Position numbers and translations under genes: made by a program. A stretch of 6,502 nucleotides of DNA. Origin: DASXIW01 sp036497785. Lineage in GTDB: Bacteria > Pseudomonadota > Alphaproteobacteria > Acetobacterales > Acetobacteraceae. Where the stretch lies: assembly GCA_036497785.1 (NCBI GenBank), contig DASXIW010000304.1, positions 1 to 6,502 of the forward strand, given 5' to 3'. How positions within the stretch are numbered: position 1 is the stretch's first letter; each line of letters begins with the position of its first letter. The notes under the pieces are model-generated. The model was not told the DNA's origin and searched no databases. It was given only the letters and a program-made list of their open reading frames with translations. Of the stretch, positions 1 to 5,903 are shown one piece after another.

Positions 1-114
1 ATGCCGACCGTTTGATCCGACAATCCACTCCGACAGACTGCTAGTGGGCGCCTAAGCGAAGCCTGGACGCGCCGCCGCCATGCTGCCCTGGACCGCGACG
101 AACGTCCCGGATTG

Positions 115-975
115 TCAAGGCTCTGCCTTGACCGGGTCCAGGGCAGCGCCCTGGCCTTCCTTCAGCGCTTGCCGCAGCGCCGCCCCCTCCCCGCCCGGGA
201 TCATATCCAGTCGCAGGAACAGGTCGATCAGCGCCAGGTTCACGTTGAACTTGAAGCGGTCGGTTTCACGGACGGTTTGCAGGGCTTGGGCGATGGGCCA
301 GAGGGCGAAGCTTTCGACTTCGCCGTCGGTGGCGTGTGGGGTGAAGTCTGGGGGGAGGATCAGGTCGTAGCAGTGGATGATGTCGCGGCGGACGCCTTCG
401 GTGGTTTCCATGTTGTAGGCGATGCTGGCGTGGCGCGTGGCGTTTTGGATGAGGGCTTTCGGGATGGCGGCTTCCTCGGCGGCTTCCTTGGCGAGGGTTT
501 GTTCGGGGGTGTGGCCGGTGGGTATGCCGCCGGCGACGAGGTTGTCGAACTTGCCGGGGTCGAGGGGTTTGTTGGCGGCGCGTTTGGCGACCCAGAGATG
601 TGGGCCGTCCGGGCGGTGGACGAGGCCGTTGAGGTGGACGCCTTGGGCGAGGATGCCGAAGGCGGGGACGGCGCCGCGGTCGATCTGGGCGAGGACGGGG
701 CTGGTGGGGGTGGCGCGGATGTCGAAGGCTTCGTCGCGCCAGCGGTAGAAGCCTTGGGTGGACAAGGCGCGGATGGTGGCGGGGAATTGGGCGGTGTGGT
801 CCGGGGACAAAGCGAGGCCGGCTTGGGTGGGGGCGATGCCGGGGTGGGGTGCCATGGCTTTGGCGTGGGCGGGGTTGAGCCAGCCGACCTGGGTGGCGCC
901 GATATGGAAGGCGATGCGGCCGCCGGGGAAGCGGGCGGTGTTGCAGGCGGCGATCTGGCGCAGGAGTTGGGTCAT
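115..975 (-). CDS. DUF4743-type Nudix hydrolase
   Basis: This 286-aa protein has an N-terminal DUF4743-like half (about residues 1-110) and a Nudix hydrolase domain (about 110-240). The Nudix box spans residues 149-171: G149, then K163-E164 and E167-E168, then A170-I171. The metal-binding glutamates E164, E167 and E168 are present. The usual first Glu is His155, the usual Arg is Lys163 and the usual late Gly is Ala170. Lys-Glu in place of Arg-Glu is, from what I know, common in this family. Relatives are the C-terminal domain of yeast Tnr3 and plant NUDX20/24, which hydrolyse damaged (oxo/oxy) thiamin diphosphates, so a metabolite-repair role on a thiamin-type pyrophosphate is plausible but inferred. 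The start is the first ATG giving a full-length family member; its ribosome binding site is weak. The gene is divergent from the ABC exporter, and no thiamin gene is nearby. Family call is secure; substrate is not. Confidence 0.9.
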   Translation of the reverse strand: MTQLLRQIAACNTARFPGGRIAFHIGATQVGWLNPAHAKAMAPHPGIAPTQAGLALSPDHTAQFPATIRALSTQGFYRWRDEAFDIRATPTSPVLAQIDRGAVPAFGILAQGVHLNGLVHRPDGPHLWVAKRAANKPLDPGKFDNLVAGGIPTGHTPEQTLAKEAAEEAAIPKALIQNATRHASIAYNMETTEGVRRDIIHCYDLILPPDFTPHATDGEVESFALWPIAQALQTVRETDRFKFNVNLALIDLFLRLDMIPGGEGAALRQALKEGQGAALDPVKAEP

Positions 976-986
976 GGGGTTTGCCG

Positions 987-998
987 TTAGAGCAATAT
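987..998 (-). repeat. 12-nt box ATATTGCTCTAA, copy 1
   Basis: Read on the minus strand this is ATATTGCTCTAA, ending 11 nt before the Nudix start codon. The identical 12-mer occurs at 6100-6111 in the other divergent intergenic region. Some similarity continues past the box (a GGGG tract follows in both, on the strand reading TTAGAGCAATAT), and both copies have a short inverted repeat a few bases away. It may be a dispersed intergenic repeat or a shared regulatory site. One matched 12-mer in 6.5 kb can also arise by chance. Confidence 0.3.
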
Positions 999-1009
999 GG
1001 ACCGGGGCG

Positions 1010-1027
1010 GAACGGGGAATTCCGTTC
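1010..1027. repeat. Inverted repeat in divergent intergenic region
   Basis: Perfect 6-bp arms GAACGG and CCGTTC flank the six bases GGAATT; an 8-bp palindrome GGAATTCC (1016-1023) overlaps the centre. It sits between the divergent Nudix and ABC exporter genes, so it could be an operator for one or both, or the hairpin part of a dispersed intergenic repeat. No convincing -35/-10 pair was found around it. Confidence 0.35.
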
Positions 1028-1080
1028 TAATTGATTGCGTGGGCGCAGCATCCCGCATCTGTCCGGCTTTTAATGTGGGT

Positions 1081-1085
1081 GAGGA
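1081..1085 (+). promoter_or_regulatory. Ribosome binding site of the ABC exporter
   Basis: GAGGA lies 8 nt before the ATG at 1094. It decides the start: the frame is open further upstream to a TTG at 1031 and an ATG at 1073, but neither has a comparable Shine-Dalgarno sequence, and the upstream codons add no recognisable protein. Confidence 0.7.
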
Positions 1086-1093
1086 CGTGCCAA

Positions 1094-2959
1094 ATGCGCG
1101 GCATGAGAAGTTCGATTGGCCCCCGCCCGACGCCGTTGCCTGGCCCTGCCCGTACCGGATTGCAGACCGTGCGGTCTTTGTTGCCGTATTTGTGGCCGAA
1201 GGGCGATCATATCGCGCATTTGCGGCTGGGTCTGGCGTGTTTGTTCCTGATCGGGGCTAAGGTGGCGACGGTGTATGTGCCGCTGGTTTACAGCCATGCG
1301 GTGGACGCGCTGGTGCCGAAGGGCGGCGCGCTGGTGGCGGTGCCGGTGGCGCTGATCGTGGGGTATGGGCTGCTGCGGGTGGCGTCCTCGGGGTTTGGGG
1401 AATTGCGGGACGCGGTGTTCGCGGCGGTGCAGCAGCGCACGGTGCGGCGGGTGGCGTTGCAGGCGTTCCGGCACATGCATCTGCTGTCGCTACGGTTTCA
1501 TCTGGACCGGCAGACGGGTGGGCTGTCGCGCGGGATCGAGCGGGGCACGACGGGCATCGACAACGTGCTCCGGTTGGCGGTGTTCAATGTGATCCCGACG
1601 CTGCTGGAAGTGCTGATGGTGGCCGGCGTGCTGTGGCACCTGTTCGATTGGCGGTTTGCCGCGCTGACGGTGGTGGCGGTGGGGCTGTATCTGGCATTCA
1701 CGCTGGGGTTCACCAATTGGCGGGTGAATATCCGTCGGAAGATGAATGAGAGCGACAGCGACGCGCAGTCCAAGGCGGTGGACAGCCTGCTGAATTACGA
1801 AACCGTGAAATATTTCGGCAATGAGGCGCATGAGGCGGCGCGGTTCGACGAGGCGTGGGCGCGGTATGAGCGGGCGGCGGTGAAGAGCCAGGTGACGCTG
1901 AACCTGCTGAATCTGGGGCAGGCGACGATTATTGCGGTCGGGTTGGCGCTAATCATGCTGATGGCGGCCGACGGGGTGAGCCAGGGCACCATGACGGTGG
2001 GGCGGTTCGTGCTGGTGAACACCTATCTGATGCAGCTTTATCAGCCGCTGAACATGCTTGGGTTCGTGTATCGGGAGATCAAGCAGGGGCTGGTGGACAT
2101 GGAGCAGATGTTCCGGCTGCTGGCGGTGCATCAGGAGGTGGCGGACAAGCCGGGGGCGCCTGCGTTGGTGGCGGGCGGCGGCGATGTGGTGTTCGAGGAT
2201 GTGCGGTTTGGCTACAACGCTAACCGGGAGATTTTGAAGGGCGTGAGCTTCCATGTGCCGGCGGGGCGGTCCTTGGCGATCGTGGGGCCGACGGGTGCGG
2301 GGAAATCAACCATCAGCCGGCTGTTGTATCGGTTTTACGACGTGACGGCGGGGCGGATCGCGATTGACGGGCAGGATATTCGCGACGTGACGCAGGACAG
2401 CGTGCGGGCGGCGATCGGGGTGGTGCCTCAGGATACGGTGCTGTTCAACGACACGATCCGTTACAACATCGCCTATGGGCGGCCCGGGGCGAGCCAAGCG
2501 GAGATCGAGGATGCGGCGAAGCTGGCGCAGGTGCATGATTTCGTGATGCAGCTGCCCGAGAGGTATGACGCGCGGGTGGGCGAGCGCGGGCTGAAACTGT
2601 CGGGCGGGGAGAAGCAGCGCGTGGCGATCGCGCGGACCATCCTGAAGGACCCGCGCCTGCTGATCCTGGACGAGGCGACGAGCGCGCTGGACAGCCGCAC
2701 GGAGCGGGACATCCAGGCGGCGTTGCGGGCGGTATCCCTGCACCGGACGACGCTGACCATCGCGCATCGGCTGTCCACCGTGGTGGATGCGGACGAAATC
2801 ATCGTGATGGATCATGGCGCGGTGGTGGAGCGGGGCAGCCATGCAGCGCTGCTGGCGCTGGACGGCATATATGCCGGGATGTGGGTGCGCCAGGCAGAGC
2901 AGCAGCCGGCCCCGCTGCCCGAGGCGGGCAGCGACACGGCTACGGCGCAGGCGGCCTGA
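1094..2959 (+). CDS. Atm1/HmtA-type ABC exporter half-transporter
   Basis: This 621-aa fused permease-ATPase should act as a homodimer in the inner membrane. Residues about 43-325 form the six-helix transmembrane domain, with hydrophobic stretches near 43-64, 79-98, 160-210 (a helix pair) and 270-325 (a helix pair). The Atm1-family motif NYETVKYFGNE is at 234-244, and the conserved run GFVYREIKQGLVDMEQMF follows the last helices. The ATPase carries Walker A GPTGAGKST (398-406), the Q-loop Gln446, the signature LSGGEKQR (502-509), Walker B LLILDEAT (522-529, catalytic Glu527) and the H-loop His558, all intact. Family members export glutathione derivatives, persulfides or metal-glutathione complexes; alphaproteobacterial homologues are linked to heavy-metal tolerance, while the mitochondrial relatives serve cytosolic Fe-S assembly. 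Which substrate applies here is inferred. The start is set by GAGGA at 1081-1085. A small protein gene follows after 57 nt. No metal regulator is visible. Confidence 0.93.
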   Translation: MRGMRSSIGPRPTPLPGPARTGLQTVRSLLPYLWPKGDHIAHLRLGLACLFLIGAKVATVYVPLVYSHAVDALVPKGGALVAVPVALIVGYGLLRVASSGFGELRDAVFAAVQQRTVRRVALQAFRHMHLLSLRFHLDRQTGGLSRGIERGTTGIDNVLRLAVFNVIPTLLEVLMVAGVLWHLFDWRFAALTVVAVGLYLAFTLGFTNWRVNIRRKMNESDSDAQSKAVDSLLNYETVKYFGNEAHEAARFDEAWARYERAAVKSQVTLNLLNLGQATIIAVGLALIMLMAADGVSQGTMTVGRFVLVNTYLMQLYQPLNMLGFVYREIKQGLVDMEQMFRLLAVHQEVADKPGAPALVAGGGDVVFEDVRFGYNANREILKGVSFHVPAGRSLAIVGPTGAGKSTISRLLYRFYDVTAGRIAIDGQDIRDVTQDSVRAAIGVVPQDTVLFNDTIRYNIAYGRPGASQAEIEDAAKLAQVHDFVMQLPERYDARVGERGLKLSGGEKQRVAIARTILKDPRLLILDEATSALDSRTERDIQAALRAVSLHRTTLTIAHRLSTVVDADEIIVMDHGAVVERGSHAALLALDGIYAGMWVRQAEQQPAPLPEAGSDTATAQAA

Positions 2960-2960
2960 T

Positions 2961-2999
2961 TCCGGGTTTCCCATCGCCCGCAATTCGGGCGATACCGGA
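2961..2999 (+). other. Intercistronic stem-loop
   Basis: A perfect 8-bp stem (ATCGCCCG at 2973-2980, CGGGCGAT at 2986-2993) closes the 5-nt loop CAATT. An outer 5-bp pairing (TCCGG 2961-2965 with CCGGA 2995-2999) may extend it. It lies between the exporter stop codon and the Shine-Dalgarno of the next gene. There is no T-run after it, so an intrinsic terminator is unlikely. An mRNA-stabilising or differential-expression element fits better. Confidence 0.5.
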
Positions 3000-3016
3000 G
3001 GGGAAGGAGATACTGC

Positions 3017-3283
3017 ATGCCGATCGACATGACCGATGACGGGCGCGACCATGACGATGACGGAGGCGCGCCCGCCGACCTGTCCCATGCGGGGGCGGTG
3101 GTGGACAAGGCCATCGAATACATGACCGGGCAGAATATCGGCTCGTTGGCGGTCGCCTCAGCGCTGCTGGGGGGCGCGCTGGGCCTGCTGGCGCGCACGC
3201 TTAACGATGAGGGGATCGAGCGGGTGTTGAACAACGCGATCGCCAGCGTGCGGTCTGGCGAGCTGCGCCGGATGGACCATTAG
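3017..3283 (+). CDS. Small acidic hypothetical protein with one hydrophobic segment
   Basis: I do not recognise this 88-aa protein. The N-terminal third is rich in Asp (residues 4-15 include seven). Residues 41-59 form one Gly/Ala/Leu-rich hydrophobic segment (IGSLAVASALLGGALGLLA) long enough for a membrane helix, and the remainder (60-88) looks like a short charged amphipathic helix. There is no signal-peptidase site or cysteine. It should be real: AAGGAGA at 3004-3010 sits 6 nt before the ATG, one of the strongest ribosome binding sites in the window, and codon use matches the neighbours. It follows the Atm1-type exporter by 57 nt and precedes the rpmB promoter, so it is probably cotranscribed with the exporter. 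A small membrane-associated partner or stability factor is possible but unproven. Confidence 0.72.
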   Translation: MPIDMTDDGRDHDDDGGAPADLSHAGAVVDKAIEYMTGQNIGSLAVASALLGGALGLLARTLNDEGIERVLNNAIASVRSGELRRMDH

Positions 3284-3327
3284 GGCCGTTTCGCGGACGC
3301 GCCCGGCCTGCGACTTGCTGTGAAGGC

Positions 3328-3356
3328 TTGACGTGGGCGGCGGCTTTCGCCATAAG
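3328..3356 (+). promoter_or_regulatory. Sigma-70-like promoter of rpmB
   Basis: TTGACG (3328-3333) and CATAAG (3351-3356) are separated by 17 nt, the optimal spacing for a housekeeping promoter. Transcription would start near 3363, giving a leader of about 60 nt before rpmB. A 7-bp inverted repeat (GGGCGGC 3335-3341, GCCGCCC 3357-3363) brackets the spacer and -10 element, and a 10-bp palindrome CGATGCATCG follows at 3367-3376. Confidence 0.7.
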
Positions 3357-3421
3357 GCCGCCCTTCCGATGCATCGCGCGCGGCTGTTGCCATGCGCCCA
3401 GACCGACCAAGGATTTTACCA

Positions 3422-3727
3422 ATGTCCCGCCGCTGTGAGATCACGGGCAAAGGCGTGCTGTCCGGCAACAACGTCAGCCACGCCAACAACAAGACTCGCC
3501 GCCGCTTCCTGCCCAACCTGCAGGAGACGACGCTGTTGTCCGATATTCTGGGCTCTGTTGTGAAGTTGCGCATGTCCACGCGTGGCATACGCACGGTGGA
3601 GCATAATGGCGGCATCGATGCGTTTCTGTTGAACACCAACGACAGCAAGCTGCAGGACGAGGCGAAGATCCTGAAGCGGCGCATCCTGAGGGCGCAGGCG
3701 AAGAAGGCCGCTGCCGCGGCCGCCTGA
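3422..3727 (+). CDS. rpmB: 50S ribosomal protein L28
   Basis: This 101-aa protein is bacterial L28 of the large ribosomal subunit. The N-terminus SRRCEITGKGVLSGNNVSHA, the following NNKTRRRFLPNLQ, and the central KLRMSTRGIRTVEHNGGIDA are family hallmarks. The C-terminus is the longer Lys/Ala-rich tail seen in alphaproteobacteria. There is only one cysteine (C5), so this is the zinc-free type. The ATG at 3422 is chosen over an in-frame ATG at 3392 because AAGGA (3409-3413) stands 8 nt before it and the L28 family begins at this Met. The gene is a single-gene unit with its own promoter (3328-3356) and intrinsic terminator (3756-3787). Nothing unusual in the protein. Confidence 0.98.
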   Translation: MSRRCEITGKGVLSGNNVSHANNKTRRRFLPNLQETTLLSDILGSVVKLRMSTRGIRTVEHNGGIDAFLLNTNDSKLQDEAKILKRRILRAQAKKAAAAAA

Positions 3728-3755
3728 TTTCGCGAGCTTTGCTCTTGGTTTTTTG

Positions 3756-3787
3756 AAAAGACCCGCTTCGGCGGGTTTTTTGTTTTT
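3756..3787 (+). terminator. Rho-independent terminator of rpmB
   Basis: The 6-bp stem ACCCGC (3761-3766) / GCGGGT (3771-3776) closes a TTCG loop with a C-G closing pair, the very stable UUCG tetraloop. AAAAG before the stem can pair with the start of the T-tract, and the tract TTTTTTGTTTTTT follows. It ends 28 nt after the rpmB stop codon. Confidence 0.95.
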
Positions 3788-3803
3788 TAACATGGGCTTT
3801 GCA

Positions 3804-3822
3804 CGGACCCGATTAGGGTCCG
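3804..3822 (+). other. Inverted repeat before the histidine kinase start
   Basis: Perfect 7-bp arms CGGACCC (3804-3810) and GGGTCCG (3816-3822) flank GATTA. The repeat ends 3 nt before the kinase ATG at 3826, and its right arm overlaps the only Shine-Dalgarno-like bases (AGGG, 3815-3818). In RNA it would fold over the ribosome binding site; in DNA it could be an operator. It also lies just after the rpmB terminator. Confidence 0.5.
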
Positions 3823-3825
3823 GCC

Positions 3826-4667
3826 ATGGTTCCAGTGATGTTTCCATTTTTTCTGGGTGCGGCTTCGGCGCTGCCGCTCAGCCTCATGGGGTTGCGGCGC
3901 TGGCGGTATGCGCAGGAGATCTCGGCGCGGCTGCTCGCGAGGGCACGGGAGGCCGAGCAGCGCGCGGTGCGGCGGCTGCGGCTGGCCGCGCATGATCTGC
4001 GCGGCATCGGCGTGACGCTGCACGGGCATGCCGACACGCTGGACGAGGTTGGCCATTTGCAGGCGGGTATCGCGCTGGCGGCGACCGACGTGCTAGACAT
4101 GGCCGACGAGCTGCAGGACCACAGCAGCCAGCCCGCGGCGCCGCGCATTCTGCACGAGGAGATGCTGGCGCTGGGCGAGACGCTGAACGAGGCGATTGCC
4201 GGGCGGATGGCGCTGCTAGGGCCGGGGCGGCGGCATTGGCGCATTGCCGCCGGAGTGGAGCAGATGCGGCTGCGCGGCGATCCACGGGCGCTGCGCCATG
4301 TGCTGTCGCACGTGCTGGCGGATGCGGTGCGGACCACAAGGCAGGATGACTGGATCGACATCACGTTGGAGAGCCGCGAAGGGGCGCTGGCGCTGGTGAT
4401 CGCCGACGAGGGCGCCGGGCTGGTGGCGTCCACCGCCGTGGCGCCCCCTGACGAGGCCACGGTGAAGAGCGACAGCGGGGAATCGGGCTGCGGCTGGCCA
4501 CCGCGCGCAGCCTGATGGAGTTGCATGGCGGCCGGCTGGAGATAGAGGCGCATACCGGCGTGGGCCCGCGGGTGGCGATGGTGTTTCCGGCCGATCGGGT
4601 TTGCCTGCCGACCCGCCTTTGGGCGGAGGCGCGCCGGTCAGCCGCCCGTCATGCTCATGTGCCGTGA
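3826..4667 (+). pseudogene. Orphan sensor histidine kinase, frameshifted
   Basis: As sequenced, the frame from ATG 3826 gives 229 aa and stops at 4515. It has one N-terminal hydrophobic segment (about residues 5-22), an Arg/Glu/Ala-rich helix (24-53) and a H-box AAHDLRG with His56 as phosphoacceptor candidate. The HATPase domain follows, with a degenerate N-box (155-170, Asp166 where Asn is usual) and G1 box DEGAG (194-198). The last residues after Gly218 are nonsense. Bases 4479-4664 in the next frame read GIGLRLATARSLMELHGGRL and then a typical HATPase end (GVGPRVAMVFPADR), stopping at 4665-4667. Adding one G to the GGGG at 4477-4480 joins the frames into a protein of about 280 aa. So there is either a genuine one-base deletion or a sequence error. 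No sensor domain and no adjacent response regulator are visible. The restored end overlaps the moaA 3' end on the other strand by 30 bases. The start is weakly supported (AGGG, 7-nt spacer). Confidence 0.75.
4613..4626. terminator. Possible hairpin between convergent kinase and moaA
   Basis: CCGCC (4613-4617) and GGCGG (4622-4626) enclose TTTG, 12 nt beyond the moaA stop codon and inside the restored 3' end of the kinase frame. No T-run follows on either strand, so it would be at best a weak or factor-aided bidirectional terminator. Confidence 0.25.
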
Positions 4668-5624
4668 CAGGGCCGGTGCCCGGTGGCGGCGGTCGATGAC
4701 GAAGTCGTGCCCCTTCGGCTTGCGGGCGATGGCGGCGAGGATGGCCGCTTCCAGTTCCTGATCGCTGGCGCCGTCGCGCAGGACGCGGCGGAAATCGGCG
4801 GCGTCCTCCTGGCCGAGGCACATATAGAGCGTGCCGGTGCAGGTTAGGCGCACGCGGTTGCAGCTTTCGCAGAAATTATGGGTCATCGGCGTGATGAAGC
4901 CGATGCGCTGGCCGGTTTCGGCCACCGTGTAGTAGCGCGCCGGGCCGCCGGTTTTGTAGTCGGTTTCCTGCAGCGTCCAGTTGCGCCGCAGCCGGCTGCG
5001 CACGATGGACAAAGGCAAGTACTGGTCGGTACGGTCGCCGGCGATATCGCCCAGCGGCATGGTTTCGATCAGGCAGAGATCCAGGCCGTTCTCGCCGCAC
5101 CAGGACAGGATTGCGTCAAACGCATCCTCGTTCACGCCCTTCAGCGCGACGGCGTTGATGCGCACGGCAAGGCCCGCGTCGCGCGCGGCGAAGATGCCGT
5201 CCAGGGTCTTTTCGATCTTGCCCCAGCGTGTGGTGCGGGTGAACAAGGCGGGGTCCAGCGTGTCCAGGCTGACATTGACGCGGCGCACGCCGGCGGCGTG
5301 AAGCTGGTCGGCGTATTTCACCAGTTGGGTGCCGTTGGTGGTGACGGTGAGTTCATCGAGCCCCGCGCCGAGACGGGCGCCCAGGGAGCGGAACAGCGTC
5401 ATGACGTCGCGGCGCACCAGCGGCTCGCCGCCGGTGATGCGAATCTTGGTGGTGCCCAGGCGGATGAAGGCGGCGCAGAGCCGGTCTAGCTCCTCCAGCG
5501 AGAGGATCTCGGCCCTCGGCAGGAAGGTCATGTCCTCCGCCATGCAGTAGACGCAGCGAAGATCACAGCGGTCGGTTACCGATACCCGCAAGTAGGTAAT
5601 GGCCCGTCCAAACGGGTCGATCAT
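4638..5624 (-). CDS. moaA: GTP 3',8-cyclase MoaA (molybdenum cofactor synthesis)
   Basis: This 328-aa radical SAM enzyme turns GTP into 3',8-cyclo-7,8-dihydro-GTP, the first committed step of molybdopterin synthesis, passing it to MoaC. The N-terminal cluster motif is C20-x3-C24-x2-C27 (TDRCDLRCVYC), with the SAM-binding GGEP at 65-68. The second, GTP-binding cluster is C252-x2-C255-x13-C269 within NFCESCNRVRLTCTG. The C-terminus ends in Gly-Gly, which the family needs for activity. All key residues are present. The frame is open upstream to a TTG at 5699, but the ATG at 5624 gives MIDPFGRAITYLRVS, where MoaA proteins normally begin; its Shine-Dalgarno is weak (GAAAG, long spacer). It lies 84 nt after a DUF3553 gene on the same strand and may be cotranscribed with it. 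No other mo- genes are in the window. Confidence 0.96.
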   Translation of the reverse strand: MIDPFGRAITYLRVSVTDRCDLRCVYCMAEDMTFLPRAEILSLEELDRLCAAFIRLGTTKIRITGGEPLVRRDVMTLFRSLGARLGAGLDELTVTTNGTQLVKYADQLHAAGVRRVNVSLDTLDPALFTRTTRWGKIEKTLDGIFAARDAGLAVRINAVALKGVNEDAFDAILSWCGENGLDLCLIETMPLGDIAGDRTDQYLPLSIVRSRLRRNWTLQETDYKTGGPARYYTVAETGQRIGFITPMTHNFCESCNRVRLTCTGTLYMCLGQEDAADFRRVLRDGASDQELEAAILAAIARKPKGHDFVIDRRHRAPALSRHMSMTGG

Positions 5625-5682
5625 GGCAAGCACAACTTTCAGCTCAATATCGCGCCGTATGCGCTTGGGGAATGTTGTCGCT

Positions 5683-5694
5683 TCCGGCGCCGGA
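5683..5694. repeat. 12-bp perfect palindrome upstream of moaA
   Basis: TCCGGCGCCGGA is a perfect palindrome in the 84-nt gap between the DUF3553 gene and moaA, about 60 nt before the moaA start. It could be an operator or a stem, but all-GC palindromes are common at this base composition. I see no canonical Moco riboswitch in the gap, which is also too short for one. Confidence 0.3.
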
Positions 5695-5708
5695 GACAAG
5701 GCCTTCGG

Positions 5709-5903
5709 CTAGTCATCCAGCGGTTCCAGCGCGATCAGGCGGGCATTTACCAAAACCTTACCCGCATTCTCGAAATTGACGGTGACGCGGTCGCCGGTCA
5801 CGGATTGCACCTGGCCGGCGCCCCAATCCGGCCGGGTGGGATGGCGGACGCGGCAGCCCGGTTCGAGGGCCGTTGCGTTGTGATGGGGATTGGCGTCCGA
5901 CAT
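5709..5903 (-). CDS. DUF3553 small protein (Tudor-like fold)
   Basis: This 64-aa protein is almost entirely one DUF3553 domain: the core LEPGCRVRHPTRPDWGAGQV is followed by VTVNFENAGKVLVNARLIAL. The pattern of a basic 'V-x-HP' loop, 'W-G-x-G-x-V' turn and 'F-x-x-x-G-x-x' strand is the same compact beta-barrel found at the C-terminus of UvrD/PcrA helicases, where it contacts RNA polymerase. A stand-alone copy may bind RNA polymerase or another protein; that is inference. The ATG at 5903 is chosen over an upstream start at 6074 because AAGG (plus-strand 5910-5913) stands 6 nt before it and the upstream extension is Arg/Pro-rich and unlike any domain. It is upstream of moaA on the same strand and divergent from the ChpT-like gene. 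Confidence 0.88.
   Translation of the reverse strand: MSDANPHHNATALEPGCRVRHPTRPDWGAGQVQSVTGDRVTVNFENAGKVLVNARLIALEPLDD

Noticed and set aside
1..114. Possible 3' end of a gene entering from the left
   Set aside because: Two plus-strand frames are open for 13-17 codons before stops at about 42 and 54, too short to identify; the minus strand gives only a 9-codon frame. Nothing can be supported.
112..990. Long plus-strand frame (292 codons) opposite the Nudix gene
   Set aside because: It is a mirror of the minus-strand gene's GC-rich third positions: the product is low-complexity Gly/Val/Asp/Ala with no domain, whereas the minus-strand frame gives a clear Nudix protein.
1031..1093. TTG at 1031 as start of the ABC exporter
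   Set aside because: No ribosome binding site there; GAGGA before ATG 1094 is much better and the extra residues match nothing.
2306..3088. Minus-strand frame of 260 codons opposite the ABC ATPase domain
   Set aside because: Arg/His/Pro-rich product with no domain, fully opposite an intact ATPase with all motifs.
4471..4484. Programmed -1 ribosomal frameshift in the kinase
   Set aside because: A -1 slip would join the frames, but the site lacks an X XXY YYZ slippery heptamer and no obvious pseudoknot follows. A one-base indel is simpler.
3813..4553. Minus-strand frame of 246 codons opposite the kinase
   Set aside because: Ser/Ala/Arg-rich low-complexity product; the plus strand carries recognisable H-box and ATP-binding boxes. 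The plus-strand frameshift does not make the antisense frame real.
4878..5489. Plus-strand frame of 203 codons opposite moaA
   Set aside because: Shadow of moaA codon bias; no domain, and moaA is intact.
5625..5699. TTG at 5699 as start of MoaA
   Set aside because: MoaA proteins begin close to the DPFGR motif, which immediately follows the ATG at 5624; the 25-residue extension looks like untranslated sequence.
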